DNA of 64,000 bases from Lasiosphaeris hirsuta. Taxonomy: Eukaryota > Ascomycota > Sordariomycetes > Sordariales > Lasiosphaeriaceae. The notes under the pieces were generated by a model, which saw nothing but the letters and a program-made list of their open reading frames with translations, was not told where the DNA came from and did no database searches. The stretch covers positions 1,984,001 to 2,048,000 of the forward strand of contig JAUKUA010000002.1 in NCBI GenBank assembly GCA_030549175.1, written 5' to 3'. The position numbers and the translations under genes are program-made. This document shows, in pieces, positions 63,932 to 64,000 of the stretch (the first letter of the stretch is position 1; each line of letters opens with the position of its first letter).

Positions 63932-64000
63932 ATGGATCCCCAGGACACGACGAATTTGGTCAAAGGAGACACCGACTCGGCTATAGCTACCGCCCGCGTC
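63932..64000 (+). CDS. possible start of a gene cut by the window end
   Basis: ATG at 63932 opens a frame of 23 codons without a stop (MDPQDTTNLVKGDTDSAIA...). A short leader rich in A and C precedes it. The stretch is too short for any assignment and may be chance. Confidence 0.3.
   Translation, partial: MDPQDTTNLVKGDTDSAIATARV

Noticed and set aside
1..64000. CRISPR array, bacterial operons or ribosome-binding sites
   Set aside because: Spliceosomal introns and nuclear tRNA introns show a eukaryote; tandem repeats lack unique spacers.
1..64000. Polyketide synthase, terpene synthase or P450 in the cluster
   Set aside because: No ketosynthase, terpene cyclase or haem-Cys motif was seen in any frame of the 20-41 kb region.

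Overview
The window is nuclear DNA of a filamentous ascomycete, most likely a Sordariomycete. That assignment is an inference from the gene content and from the many short introns (about 45-130 nt, GT-AG with one GC-AG). Other supporting features are intron-containing nuclear tRNA genes, a Zn2Cys6 regulator with an AflR-type C-terminus, a fungal NACHT-ankyrin relic and short 'taggtacc'-type repeats between genes. Exon structures were worked out by hand from splice sites and reading frame. No transcript or database evidence was available.

Left flank (1-20.7 kb): a PHO-4/Pho89-type phosphate permease, a GNAT acetyltransferase broken by an in-frame stop, a protein with 16-residue repeats, a C-terminal piece of a 2OG-Fe(II)-oxygenase-like gene, a ten-exon MFS sugar-type transporter, a DUF3445 haem-dependent oxidoreductase-like gene, tRNA-Val(UAC), a small secreted protein with a 13-bp repeat in its leader, a decayed NACHT-ankyrin gene and a DUF3237 gene.

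Centre (20.7-41.4 kb): eight adjacent genes that look like a secondary-metabolite cluster. In order they are a SAM methyltransferase, an AusD-like methyltransferase, an acyl-AMP ligase, a second-copy-type 2-isopropylmalate synthase (IPMS), a T-C-A-T-C nonribosomal peptide synthetase (NRPS), an HSL-family hydrolase, a 14-TM-type MFS efflux pump and an AflR-family regulator. The NRPS starts with a carrier domain and sits beside an acyl-AMP ligase, which suggests lipo-initiation. An IPMS homologue (the chemistry of homotyrosine formation in echinocandin clusters) lies next to an adenylation domain with a Phe-like pocket. Together they suggest an N-acylated, chain-extended aromatic amino acid product. 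This is the most interesting system in the window.

Right flank (41.4-64 kb): a gene-poor stretch with a kinase-like relic, a two-repeat cytosolic protein, a secreted copper amine oxidase, an HSL esterase, a large alpha/beta-hydrolase, a TGL-type patatin lipase, tRNA-Val(CAC), tRNA-Ile(AAU), an SDR with a GC-AG intron, a small hypothetical gene and a possible truncated gene start at the right edge.
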